Shown piece after piece: positions 1-8,466 of a stretch of DNA of 64,000 nt (its first letter is position 1; every line of letters begins with the position of its first letter). The notes under the pieces were generated by a model. The model was not told the origin of the DNA. It made no database searches and was given only the letters and a program-made list of their open reading frames with translations. Both the position numbers and the translations under genes were made by a program. This DNA comes from Spongiibacter sp. IMCC21906 (GTDB taxonomy: Bacteria; Pseudomonadota; Gammaproteobacteria; Pseudomonadales; Spongiibacteraceae), in the NCBI RefSeq assembly GCF_001010805.1, contig NZ_CP011477.1, forward strand, positions 1,317,001 to 1,381,000, written 5' to 3'.

Positions 1-566
1 TGTAATTGCTCAACTTGAGTATTCAGCTGATTCAGGTCACCACTATTATCAATAATATCCGAGGCTGCGGCCAGTCGTATCTGGCGATTGATTTGGCTGG
101 CGAGGATTTTCTCCACTAGCGCCCTGTCGTTGCCATCTCTGGACATGGTGCGCGTGATTTGCTGCTCTTCCGGGACATCGACTACGACAATACGCTGGCA
201 AAATTGTTGCTGTCCACCATCAATCAATAAGGGCGAAACATAGATTACATAGGCGGAGTTGGCTGCCTTCAGCTGCCGGGCTGTTTCGGCATGAATCAGT
301 GGGTGCAATAGCGCCTCCAGCCATTTTTTTTCGTCAGCATTGTTAAAGATGCGTTCGCGTAAGGCGGCTCTGTCCAGTTGTCCATCGGCTAGCAGAATGG
401 CGTCACCAAAGTGTGCGGCGATTTTTGCAAGGGCAGGGCTGCCCGGTTCGACAACTTCGCGGGCGACTACATCAGCGTCAACGATGGTGATTCCCAGTTG
501 TTTAAAAGCATTCGTTGCTGCGGTTTTGCCACTGCCAATGCCGCCGGTTAAGCCAACTACAAACAT
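1..566 (-). CDS. coaE: Dephospho-CoA kinase (3' part outside window)
   Basis: Last step of coenzyme A synthesis: ATP-dependent phosphorylation of the 3'-OH of dephospho-CoA in the cytoplasm. The protein begins MFVVGLTGGIGSGKTAA, which carries the P-loop GGIGSGKT typical of CoaE, and continues with an IVDADVVAREVV segment matching the conserved DAD region after the P-loop. The gene starts at the ATG complementary to 564-566 and no stop is reached before base 1, so about 188 codons of an expected roughly 200 are present. It lies 47 bp downstream of the prepilin peptidase gene on the same strand. This pilB-pilC-pilD-coaE order is that of Pseudomonas and relatives. Nothing odd is visible. Confidence 0.95.
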   Translation of the reverse strand, partial: MFVVGLTGGIGSGKTAATNAFKQLGITIVDADVVAREVVEPGSPALAKIAAHFGDAILLADGQLDRAALRERIFNNADEKKWLEALLHPLIHAETARQLKAANSAYVIYVSPLLIDGGQQQFCQRIVVVDVPEEQQITRTMSRDGNDRALVEKILASQINRQIRLAAASDIIDNSGDLNQLNTQVEQL

Positions 567-613
567 GGTTCTGCGTTACCTCTTTAATTTCTCAGTCCTT
601 ATTTCTCAACGCC

Positions 614-1483
614 TTAGCCCAAACCGGCAAACTGCAGATATTGATCCAGTATTTCCTGGCCCCAGAACATCGCCACCCAGCCGGCAATCGCTAAGTAGGG
701 ACCAAAAGGAATCGGTTGGCTTTTAGACTTGCCCGCCAAGCTTAGGCTTATCACGCCTAACACTGCACCGACGACCGACGACAGAATAATGACCAGTGGC
801 AGCATTTGCCAGCCCAGCCAAGCACCAAGGGCCGCTAACAGCTTGAAGTCGCCATAACCCATACCCTCCTTTCCAGTGAGGAGTTTAAACAGCCAGAATA
901 CGGACCACAGAGAGAGGTAGCCTGCTATAGCGCCCCAAACGACATCGCTCAACGGTAATAGGCCGGTGATGCTATGGAAAAGCAGCCCCAGCCATAATAA
1001 CGGCAGCGTAAGCTGGTCGGGCAATAGCTGATGATCGATGTCAATCATCGTTAAAATCAGCAAGATCCAACTAAAAATAACGACGGCAAAACCCTGTGGG
1101 CTCAGTCCAAAATGCAGCAGTGAAAATACCGCTAATGCCGAGGTCGCTATTTCAATGGCGGGATAACGTAAACCAATACTTGTTTTACAACTGGCGCAGC
1201 GACCCCGCAGCAGTAAAAAACTGACAACGGGAATGTTTTGCCAAGCTTTAACGGCAGCATTGCACTTGGGGCAGTGAGAGTGGGGTAGAGACAAACCGAA
1301 GGGCGTTTCTGCTTGCTCAGGGAGTTCTAGCAATAAGCGGCATTCTTGGTGCCAATTCCGCTCCATTATTTTGGGTAGGCGGTAGATAACCACATTAAAA
1401 AAACTGCCAAATAACAGCCCAAAACCGCCAATAATTGTGATTAGCAAAAGTGGATGGCTATCCGCCAGTTGCAGGATACTCAT
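614..1483 (-). CDS. pilD: Type IV prepilin peptidase / N-methyltransferase PilD
   Basis: Inner-membrane aspartyl protease that cleaves the class III leader of prepilins after glycine and methylates the new N-terminal phenylalanine; it usually also serves type II secretion pseudopilins. At 289 aa it has the family's normal length. Four cysteines in two CxxC pairs (C71, C74, C96, C99) form the cytoplasmic zinc-binding loop after the first membrane segment. The catalytic aspartates sit in IDID (about 148) and GMGYGDFK (D212). About eight hydrophobic segments are visible. It is the third gene of a pilB-pilC-pilD run on the minus strand, 54 bp after pilC, and its substrate PilA is encoded divergently at 5189. 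Confidence 0.96.
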   Translation of the reverse strand: MSILQLADSHPLLLITIIGGFGLLFGSFFNVVIYRLPKIMERNWHQECRLLLELPEQAETPFGLSLPHSHCPKCNAAVKAWQNIPVVSFLLLRGRCASCKTSIGLRYPAIEIATSALAVFSLLHFGLSPQGFAVVIFSWILLILTMIDIDHQLLPDQLTLPLLWLGLLFHSITGLLPLSDVVWGAIAGYLSLWSVFWLFKLLTGKEGMGYGDFKLLAALGAWLGWQMLPLVIILSSVVGAVLGVISLSLAGKSKSQPIPFGPYLAIAGWVAMFWGQEILDQYLQFAGLG

Positions 1484-1537
1484 TTATTTCTCTCAACAGT
1501 CAGGGTTAAAAAGCGTCACATTTCGCAACGCCGAGGG

Positions 1538-2752
1538 TTAAATTGCGGACCCCAACATAAATATGGGCAGGTACATAGCAATCATCAAGCCGCCGACTAA
1601 TACCCCAAGCACCGACATAATCAGCGGCTCTAACAGGGATGTTAGTGTATCAACGGCGTTGTCTACGGCTTCTTCATAATGGGTGGCGACCTTGTCCAGC
1701 ATTTCATCCAGAGAGCCGGATTCTTCACCAATGGACACCATCTGCAACAACATCGATGGGAACAGATTGGTGAAGCGAATCGATGACGTTAGGGTTTGCC
1801 CTGTGGTTACGTCGTCTCTAATTTGCAGTATTGCCTTGTTGTATACGGCGTTGCCCGCGGCCCCCGCTACAGAGGTGAGGGCATCTACCAGCGGCACACC
1901 AGCGGCAAAGGTGGTTGCCAGGGTTCGTGAAAAGCGCGCTATTACGGCGTTGTAAACAATATCGCCAATGATGGGGATCTTCAGGGTTATTTTATCGACC
2001 CAGTCAGAAAAGGGCTTGGAACGGCGCCGTGCCTGCTTAAAGGCGAAGCCAGCAACAATCATTATCCCCAATACAATCAGCCAGTTGGCTTGTGCCCATT
2101 CCGACAGCCCCACGACAAACTTGGTAAAGGCCGGTAGGTCTGAGCCAAAACTCTCAAAGGTTTGAGCAAAAGTGGGCACCACTTTAATCAGCAAAATCGA
2201 GGTAACAATAATGGCTACGACAATAACGGCAATAGGGTAGGTGAGTGCTTTCTTGATTTTCTTTTTAAGGGCTTCGGTTTTTTCTTTATAGGTGGCCACG
2301 CGATCTAACATGATCTCCAAGGTGCCCGATTGCTCACCAGAGTCGACCAAACTGCAAAATAAATCATCGAAATATTTGGGGTGTTTGGCACAGGCTGCGG
2401 CAAAGCCGCCACCGGAGGCGACATCATTTTTTATTTCAATGACCAAGTCTTGCAGGGTAGGGTTGCTGGCACCTTCGGCAACAATATCGAAACTTTGAAC
2501 CAGCGGCACACCTGCTTTCAGCATGGTGGCCATCTGGCGAGTAAAAATGGCGATATCTTCTGGTTTGATCGCCTTTTTACTGCTGAACAGCGGCTTGGGT
2601 TTGCGTTTAACCTGCTTGGCCGCAATACCCTGCTTGCGTAGCTGTGCTTTAGCTAGGGCGATTGACGAGGCACTGAGTTCTCCCCGCGTGCTTCGGCCTT
2701 GCTTGTCTACACCCTGCCAAACAAAAACCTGGGTCTTTGATGCTGTCGCCAT
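1538..2752 (-). CDS. pilC: Type IV pilus inner-membrane platform protein PilC
   Basis: Polytopic platform protein of the type IV pilus machine that couples PilB rotation to pilin insertion. The 404-aa protein has the duplicated T2SF/GspF architecture: two cytoplasmic helical-bundle halves (about residues 70-195 and 275-400), each starting with the FTRQMATMLKAGVPL / FSRTLATTFAAGVPL type motif, and three membrane segments near 170-195, 220-240 and 375-400. The ATG at 2752 lies 3 bp after the pilB stop, so translation is probably coupled. A short N-terminal lysine-rich region precedes the first repeat, as in other PilC proteins. Confidence 0.96.
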   Translation of the reverse strand: MATASKTQVFVWQGVDKQGRSTRGELSASSIALAKAQLRKQGIAAKQVKRKPKPLFSSKKAIKPEDIAIFTRQMATMLKAGVPLVQSFDIVAEGASNPTLQDLVIEIKNDVASGGGFAAACAKHPKYFDDLFCSLVDSGEQSGTLEIMLDRVATYKEKTEALKKKIKKALTYPIAVIVVAIIVTSILLIKVVPTFAQTFESFGSDLPAFTKFVVGLSEWAQANWLIVLGIMIVAGFAFKQARRRSKPFSDWVDKITLKIPIIGDIVYNAVIARFSRTLATTFAAGVPLVDALTSVAGAAGNAVYNKAILQIRDDVTTGQTLTSSIRFTNLFPSMLLQMVSIGEESGSLDEMLDKVATHYEEAVDNAVDTLTSLLEPLIMSVLGVLVGGLMIAMYLPIFMLGSAI

Positions 2753-2755
2753 GCC

Positions 2756-4474
2756 TTAGTCCTTTGTTACCCGGTTGACTTCTTCGAGGCTGGTAACCCC
2801 TTGAGCACATTTTTTAAGCGCAGATTTACGTAAATTGGCAAAGCCCTGTTCGGCCGCTTTAGCGGCAATTTCCAGAGAGTTACCATTCTCCATAATAATA
2901 TGCGAAATCTCAGGGGTAATACGCACAACCTCGTAAATGCCCACCCGGCCTTTGTAGCCGTTATTACACTTATCACAACCCACTGGGGCAAGAATGCTGG
3001 CAGACTCAATTTGTTCTAGGGTAAAGCCTTCTTCCAGCAAGGTTTGTTCTGGGATGTCGGCAGGGGCCGCGCAGTCTTTACACAGGCGTCTTGCCAGGCG
3101 TTGAGCAATAATCAGGCTCACCGACGTTGCCACGTTAAAAGAAGGCACGCCCATATTCAGCAAACGGGTCAGGGTTTCGGCAGCGCTATTGGTGTGCAGG
3201 GTCGATAGCACTAAATGACCGGTTTGCGCCGCTTTAATGGCAATCTCTGCCGTCTCTAAATCGCGTATTTCCCCCACCATGATAATATCGGGGTCTTGAC
3301 GCAGGAATGAGCGCAGCGCTTCTGCAAAGCCTAGACCGACTTTTGCGTTGACGTGAACCTGGTTAATCCCTTCCAGGTTGATCTCCACGGGGTCTTCGGC
3401 GGTGGAGATGTTGCGCTCCTCAGTATTTAGAATATTCAGCCCGGTGTATAGCGAGACGGTTTTACCCGAGCCGGTAGGGCCAGTGACCAATATCATCCCT
3501 TGGGGTTGATTCAGGCACTTCATATACAGGGCTTTTTGTTCTTCCTCATAGCCCAGTGCGTCAATACCCATTTGCGCCGAGCTGGGGTCCAAAATCCGTA
3601 GCACCACTTTTTCGCCCCACAACGTAGGCAGGGTGTTGACCCGAAAATCGATGGAGCGGGTTTTGGATAGCTTCATCTTAATGCGGCCATCTTGGGGAAC
3701 GCGGCGCTCGGAGATATCCATTTGCGACATGACTTTTAAACGCGCTGCCAAACGATAGCCTAATGCTGCGGGCGGGCGGGCCACTTCATGAAGAATGCCG
3801 TCAGTTCGAAACCGTACCCGATAGATTTTTTCATAGGGTTCAAAGTGCACATCCGATGAGCCGCCGCGTATGGCATCCACCAACACTTTATTAATAAATT
3901 TAACGACCGGCGCCTCGTCGGCACCCTTAAGATCCACTTCGGCATTGTTATCTTCGTCGACCGCTTCTATATCGAGGTTTTCAAGGCCGATATCGTCCAT
4001 GTCGCCAAAGCTGTCAGACAAAGACTCTTCTTGGGAGGCAAGGTACTTATCTATCGCTGCGTGCAGAGCCGATTCTTCAACCACCACCGGCTCGGTATTC
4101 AGACCGGTGTGAAACTTGATTTGGTCAAGGGCACCAAGATTGGTGGGGTCAGACATGCCCAGAAACAAGCGCTTGCCCCGTTTCCATAACGGTAAGGCGT
4201 GCTGGCTGCGTACCAGCTTGCTATCTACCAACTTTTGCGGTGCCAGTTCTGGGAGGTAAGCCCTGAGGTCTAAAAACGGCACCCCAAACTCATCCGCCGC
4301 GGCCTCGGCAATCTGCAGCCCGTCTGCCAGGTTTTTGCTGACAAGATAAGACACCAGCGTTTTCTTTTCTTTTTGGGCAGCCTCCATGGCTTTACGAACA
4401 TCCTGTTCTTCAAGAACGCCATCGTAGACCAGGCGTCTGGCAAGACCGTTTAGCGGTGGGAGTGCTGTATTCAT
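2756..4474 (-). CDS. pilB: Type IV pilus assembly ATPase PilB
   Basis: Hexameric cytoplasmic ATPase driving pilus extension. It carries an N-terminal MshEN/T2SSE-N domain (first about 150 residues), then the T2SSE ATPase with Walker A GPTGSGKT, the Asp/His boxes, Walker B region IIMVGEIRDLETAEIA, and a C-terminal zinc site with two CxxC pairs (CKDC and CDKC). I choose ATG 4474 (MNTALPPLNGLARRLVYDG, 572 aa), because the reading frame upstream only adds ten residues from a TTG at 4504 and the family starts here. It is first gene of the pilBCD run and is divergent from pilA across a 714-bp non-coding gap. A stretch of acidic residues (about 155-185) forms a linker. Confidence 0.96.
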   Translation of the reverse strand: MNTALPPLNGLARRLVYDGVLEEQDVRKAMEAAQKEKKTLVSYLVSKNLADGLQIAEAAADEFGVPFLDLRAYLPELAPQKLVDSKLVRSQHALPLWKRGKRLFLGMSDPTNLGALDQIKFHTGLNTEPVVVEESALHAAIDKYLASQEESLSDSFGDMDDIGLENLDIEAVDEDNNAEVDLKGADEAPVVKFINKVLVDAIRGGSSDVHFEPYEKIYRVRFRTDGILHEVARPPAALGYRLAARLKVMSQMDISERRVPQDGRIKMKLSKTRSIDFRVNTLPTLWGEKVVLRILDPSSAQMGIDALGYEEEQKALYMKCLNQPQGMILVTGPTGSGKTVSLYTGLNILNTEERNISTAEDPVEINLEGINQVHVNAKVGLGFAEALRSFLRQDPDIIMVGEIRDLETAEIAIKAAQTGHLVLSTLHTNSAAETLTRLLNMGVPSFNVATSVSLIIAQRLARRLCKDCAAPADIPEQTLLEEGFTLEQIESASILAPVGCDKCNNGYKGRVGIYEVVRITPEISHIIMENGNSLEIAAKAAEQGFANLRKSALKKCAQGVTSLEEVNRVTKD

Positions 4475-4504
4475 AAGCTTAGATGTGCCGACATTGTGTA
4501 TCAA

Positions 4505-5106
4505 AGATAAATTCTTGCCGGTAACTCTAGCATGAGGCTGGCTTTACATATATCGCAAAATAAAAGGCACGATTTTTTAGTTGAGGGGTAGGAGTTTGGT
4601 GCGGAGCACTTTGTGACAAAAAGTGTCAGGAATTGCCAAAATCAACAAGGATAGCCGTGATGGACATAACCTTTCCGTTAAATTGTTTTCAAGGTTCCGG
4701 GTGGAAGTTGTTACCTCTGCGCGCCAGGGCAGAAAGCTTAGACTAATTAAGAGTGACGGGCTCTTAGTCTTGGGGCTAACTAGTTAGTCATGATGCGACC
4801 TATCGTCAGCACACTGGATGATTGAAAGTTGCCCTGCTTGATATCGTCATACCGGCCCCGGCTCGTAGGCCGAGGCAGTAACCAGGGCGTGAGTCGCGGT
4901 TGGCAGCAATCTCTTTAGCGAAAGCACACTTGCCGTGCGACATTTCAATATTACAACGGCAGTTAACTTAATTTGGGTGTGTCTGTGTGAATAGCGATCT
5001 AGTTTAAGTTCGGCACTATATTGTGTGATTTATCTTAAGCGCGTTCATCGTGTTGACGATAAGCGTATATCCCTGAATGGCTATTTATTCATCAAGGTTG
5101 CTGTTC
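4505..5106. other. Non-coding gap between pilB and pilA with inverted repeats
   Basis: No supported gene is seen in this gap between the divergent pilB and pilA. It holds several symmetric elements: TGACA-N5-TGTCA at 4614-4628; a bulged stem with arms AGAC(TAAT)TAAGAG / CTCTTAGTCT at 4740-4770 with a 7-nt loop; and the perfect 12-bp palindrome CTAACTAGTTAG at 4776-4787. None is followed by a T-run, so they read as operators or RNA structures rather than terminators. Sites for the PilR activator would be expected somewhere here, because the pilA promoter downstream looks sigma-54 dependent. Confidence 0.5.
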
Positions 5107-5122
5107 TGGCATGAAAGATGCT
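5107..5122 (+). promoter_or_regulatory. Candidate sigma-54 (-24/-12) promoter of pilA
   Basis: TGGCATGAAAGATGCT matches the sigma-54 consensus TGGCAC-N5-TTGCW, with the invariant GG and GC separated by the required 10 bases. A start site about 12 bases past the GC would leave a leader of about 55 nt before the pilA ATG at 5189. Pilin genes of Pseudomonas and relatives are activated by PilS/PilR through sigma-54, so location and sequence agree. No pilS or pilR is in the window. Confidence 0.75.
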
Positions 5123-5188
5123 GAACTTACTATCAGATTGTTAACCTCAATCTCAATAAGCTAATTCTTTTAAGATTTGGAGAAGGTT

Positions 5189-5662
5189 ATGAAAAAGACC
5201 CAACAAGGTTTTACATTGATCGAACTGATGATCGTGGTTGCGATTATCGGTATTTTGGCTGCTGTGGCACTGCCTGCTTACCAGGACTACACTGTTCGAG
5301 CAAAAATGTCTGAAGTAATGGGAGCCCTTGCAGCTGCAAAAACTTCGATGTCTGAATGTTTAGCAACAGAAGGTGTAACTACTGCTTGCGATACTGCAGG
5401 GGAAGTTGGAATTGATACGGCGGATATTATTGCGTCCTCTGACTACATTACAGGTTTTGCTGTCGATACAACAACTTTAGGTTTGCAAGCAACTTTAAGC
5501 TGGGCTAACTTGGGTGTGGGGACTGCTCCGACAGGCGCGACACGTGTGACTATGGTCCCAACCTTGCAGTCTGGTGGTAGTGTTAGTTGGGCATGTGGTA
5601 CTAATGCTGATACAGCATTCCAGTATTTGCCTTCAGAGTGCCGAAATACTGGCAGTTTCTAA
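5189..5662 (+). CDS. pilA: Type IVa major pilin PilA
   Basis: Structural subunit of the type IV pilus. The prepilin begins [19 protein letters not shown], a short class III leader with the glycine-phenylalanine cleavage site for PilD and the conserved glutamate at mature position 5. The mature protein is about 150 aa. A C-terminal disulfide loop is likely between the cysteines of [19 protein letters not shown]; a second cysteine pair lies near the middle. The chain ends RNTGSF, so a serine is next to the C-terminus. ATG 5189 is chosen over an in-frame TTG at 5177 because GGAGAAGG at 5179-5186 is a good ribosome site for it. It sits behind a sigma-54 promoter, and the next gene is an O-antigen-ligase-like membrane protein. 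Confidence 0.96.
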   Translation: MKKTQQGFTLIELMIVVAIIGILAAVALPAYQDYTVRAKMSEVMGALAAAKTSMSECLATEGVTTACDTAGEVGIDTADIIASSDYITGFAVDTTTLGLQATLSWANLGVGTAPTGATRVTMVPTLQSGGSVSWACGTNADTAFQYLPSECRNTGSF

Positions 5663-5665
5663 ACA

Positions 5666-7135
5666 TTGCTGGGGTTAGAACCCAAAAGAATAAAAGCTCG
5701 CATTCACACCGCGGGCTTTTCTTTTTCTGCATTATTAGTATTAATATTATCGTCAGTCTTGTTGATTGTTGTTACGCAGCGAGCATGGACGCCAGTTTAT
5801 CTTGGTCCAACAGGACATAATGCTCAACGATTCACAGAGCTGCTAATTTATACGCTCTTTGCATTACTTTTTTTTGGCAAGAAATTGCGATTTAAGGTTG
5901 AGAGGCTGCTTTCTAATAATAAAATTGAAACCCTGCTAGTGGCAGGAATTTTTTTTTCAATGCTATTTTCTACAATTTCCTCAGAATATACATATAAAAG
6001 CTTCCAGGAGGTAGGGAGAGTTGCAGGGATGGTATTGATGATCCTGGCTATTTCAACTTTCCCATCTTCTGAGTTGAAGTCATGGATTTGGTTGCCATTT
6101 ATTACGCTTTCCGTATTATTGTCGCTCCACTTTTTGATGATTTATTTGGTTGCTTTTGAGTATCCAGAGGTTTTGTTTGGGAAGCCCATGATCGACGGTT
6201 TTTCTCATGTAAGATCTTTTAATCATCTTCAAGTTTTTCTCATACCAATACTGTTTTTTACCTGTGTTAAATTCAAATCTAAAAGCTTTTTTTTGTTTTT
6301 AATTATTTTCTTTCTACTTGTTTCTCAATGGGTTTTGCTTTTTTACACGAAGGGTCGTGGCGTTTTTCTTGCCTTGATTTTGGGTTATGTGGTGAGTAGT
6401 CTTTTTTGCGAAAAAGAACAAAAAAAAACATCTAACATTGTTTTTTTGATTTCGGTTGGCGTTGGTTTTCTTCTATATTGGATACCGTTTTCTTGGGTTC
6501 CGGAAAATATTTTACATGTGGATGTAAAAGACTATATTGACCGTTTTGATTATGGCTCTCCCCGGAGAATTTACTTATGGAAAGTTGGTTTTGAAGCTTT
6601 TTCTCAGAATCCATTGCTAGGTTTGGGGGGGCAAGCATTTGTCGTTGCAGATGGAGAAGCAACTGAGGGGTCTGCGCATAATTTTTATATTAATTTTTTG
6701 GCAGAGTATGGTGGAGTAGCAGCCGCCTTACTTCTTTTTTTGTGTGTAAGAGCGCTGAAGTCGATCGGCCTTAATTGGCGAAAAGATAGCAGATTATTAA
6801 ACTATATATGGTGTTTTCCTCTATTTTCGGCAGTGATTTATAGTTTTGTGACAGGGATTATGCTCTCCCCTATGTCCAGCATCCTCATGGCTCTATTTTT
6901 GGGGGTTGCTATTGGTTCAATGTGTGATCAGAAATCTACGTTTATGAACGTTGCTGCTGAGGAGCGATCAATATCTGGACTGATTTTAGTTGTTTTTTTG
7001 GCAGGTATGTTTTTGATTGGTATTATATTTACTTTAGCTGATGTTGTTTATTCTTTAAAAGACCTGTCTTCATGTATTGGTGAAACGATTTGTTATCCAA
7101 GATTTTGGTTGAATGGCAATATTTCATCATTTTAA
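5666..7135 (+). CDS. O-antigen ligase (Wzy/WaaL/PglL)-like membrane protein, probable pilin glycosyltransferase TfpO
   Basis: A 489-aa polytopic inner-membrane protein with about 11-12 hydrophobic segments and a large periplasmic region ending in EGSAHNFYINFLAEYG, the His-Asn motif of the Wzy_C/O-antigen ligase family. Placement immediately after the major pilin is that of tfpO/pilO in Pseudomonas and Acinetobacter, whose product transfers a glycan from lipid carrier to a serine at the pilin C-terminus. I infer the same role; a general O-antigen ligase or PglL remains possible. The start is unclear: the frame opens at TTG 5666, three bases after the pilA stop, and the first in-frame ATG is only near residue 98; TTGs at 5759 and 5762 are alternatives downstream of the terminator. 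Base composition is markedly AT-rich with long T-runs, unlike its neighbours, which suggests transfer. Confidence 0.8.
   Translation: MLGLEPKRIKARIHTAGFSFSALLVLILSSVLLIVVTQRAWTPVYLGPTGHNAQRFTELLIYTLFALLFFGKKLRFKVERLLSNNKIETLLVAGIFFSMLFSTISSEYTYKSFQEVGRVAGMVLMILAISTFPSSELKSWIWLPFITLSVLLSLHFLMIYLVAFEYPEVLFGKPMIDGFSHVRSFNHLQVFLIPILFFTCVKFKSKSFFLFLIIFFLLVSQWVLLFYTKGRGVFLALILGYVVSSLFCEKEQKKTSNIVFLISVGVGFLLYWIPFSWVPENILHVDVKDYIDRFDYGSPRRIYLWKVGFEAFSQNPLLGLGGQAFVVADGEATEGSAHNFYINFLAEYGGVAAALLLFLCVRALKSIGLNWRKDSRLLNYIWCFPLFSAVIYSFVTGIMLSPMSSILMALFLGVAIGSMCDQKSTFMNVAAEERSISGLILVVFLAGMFLIGIIFTLADVVYSLKDLSSCIGETICYPRFWLNGNISSF
5692..5726 (+). terminator. Rho-independent terminator or attenuator after pilA
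   Basis: AAAAGCTCG (5692-5700) pairs with CGGGCTTTT (5712-5720) through nine pairs including one G-U, followed by TTTTCTTTTT. It lies 30 bp after the pilA stop and inside the extreme 5' part of the longest frame of the following gene. It would allow abundant pilin mRNA with a low level of read-through into the glycosyltransferase gene. Confidence 0.7.
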
Positions 7136-7202
7136 TTAAGAAATTTAAATTGATTTAATTTTGAATAATAATATTTCTAGTCATTATATCGTTATCAATA
7201 AA

Positions 7203-8466
<1,264 letters not shown>

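Noticed and set aside
7136-7202. tRNA after the pilin glycosyltransferase, as found in Pseudomonas pilin cassettes
   Set aside because: The 67-bp gap is AT-rich and has no cloverleaf or T-loop sequence.
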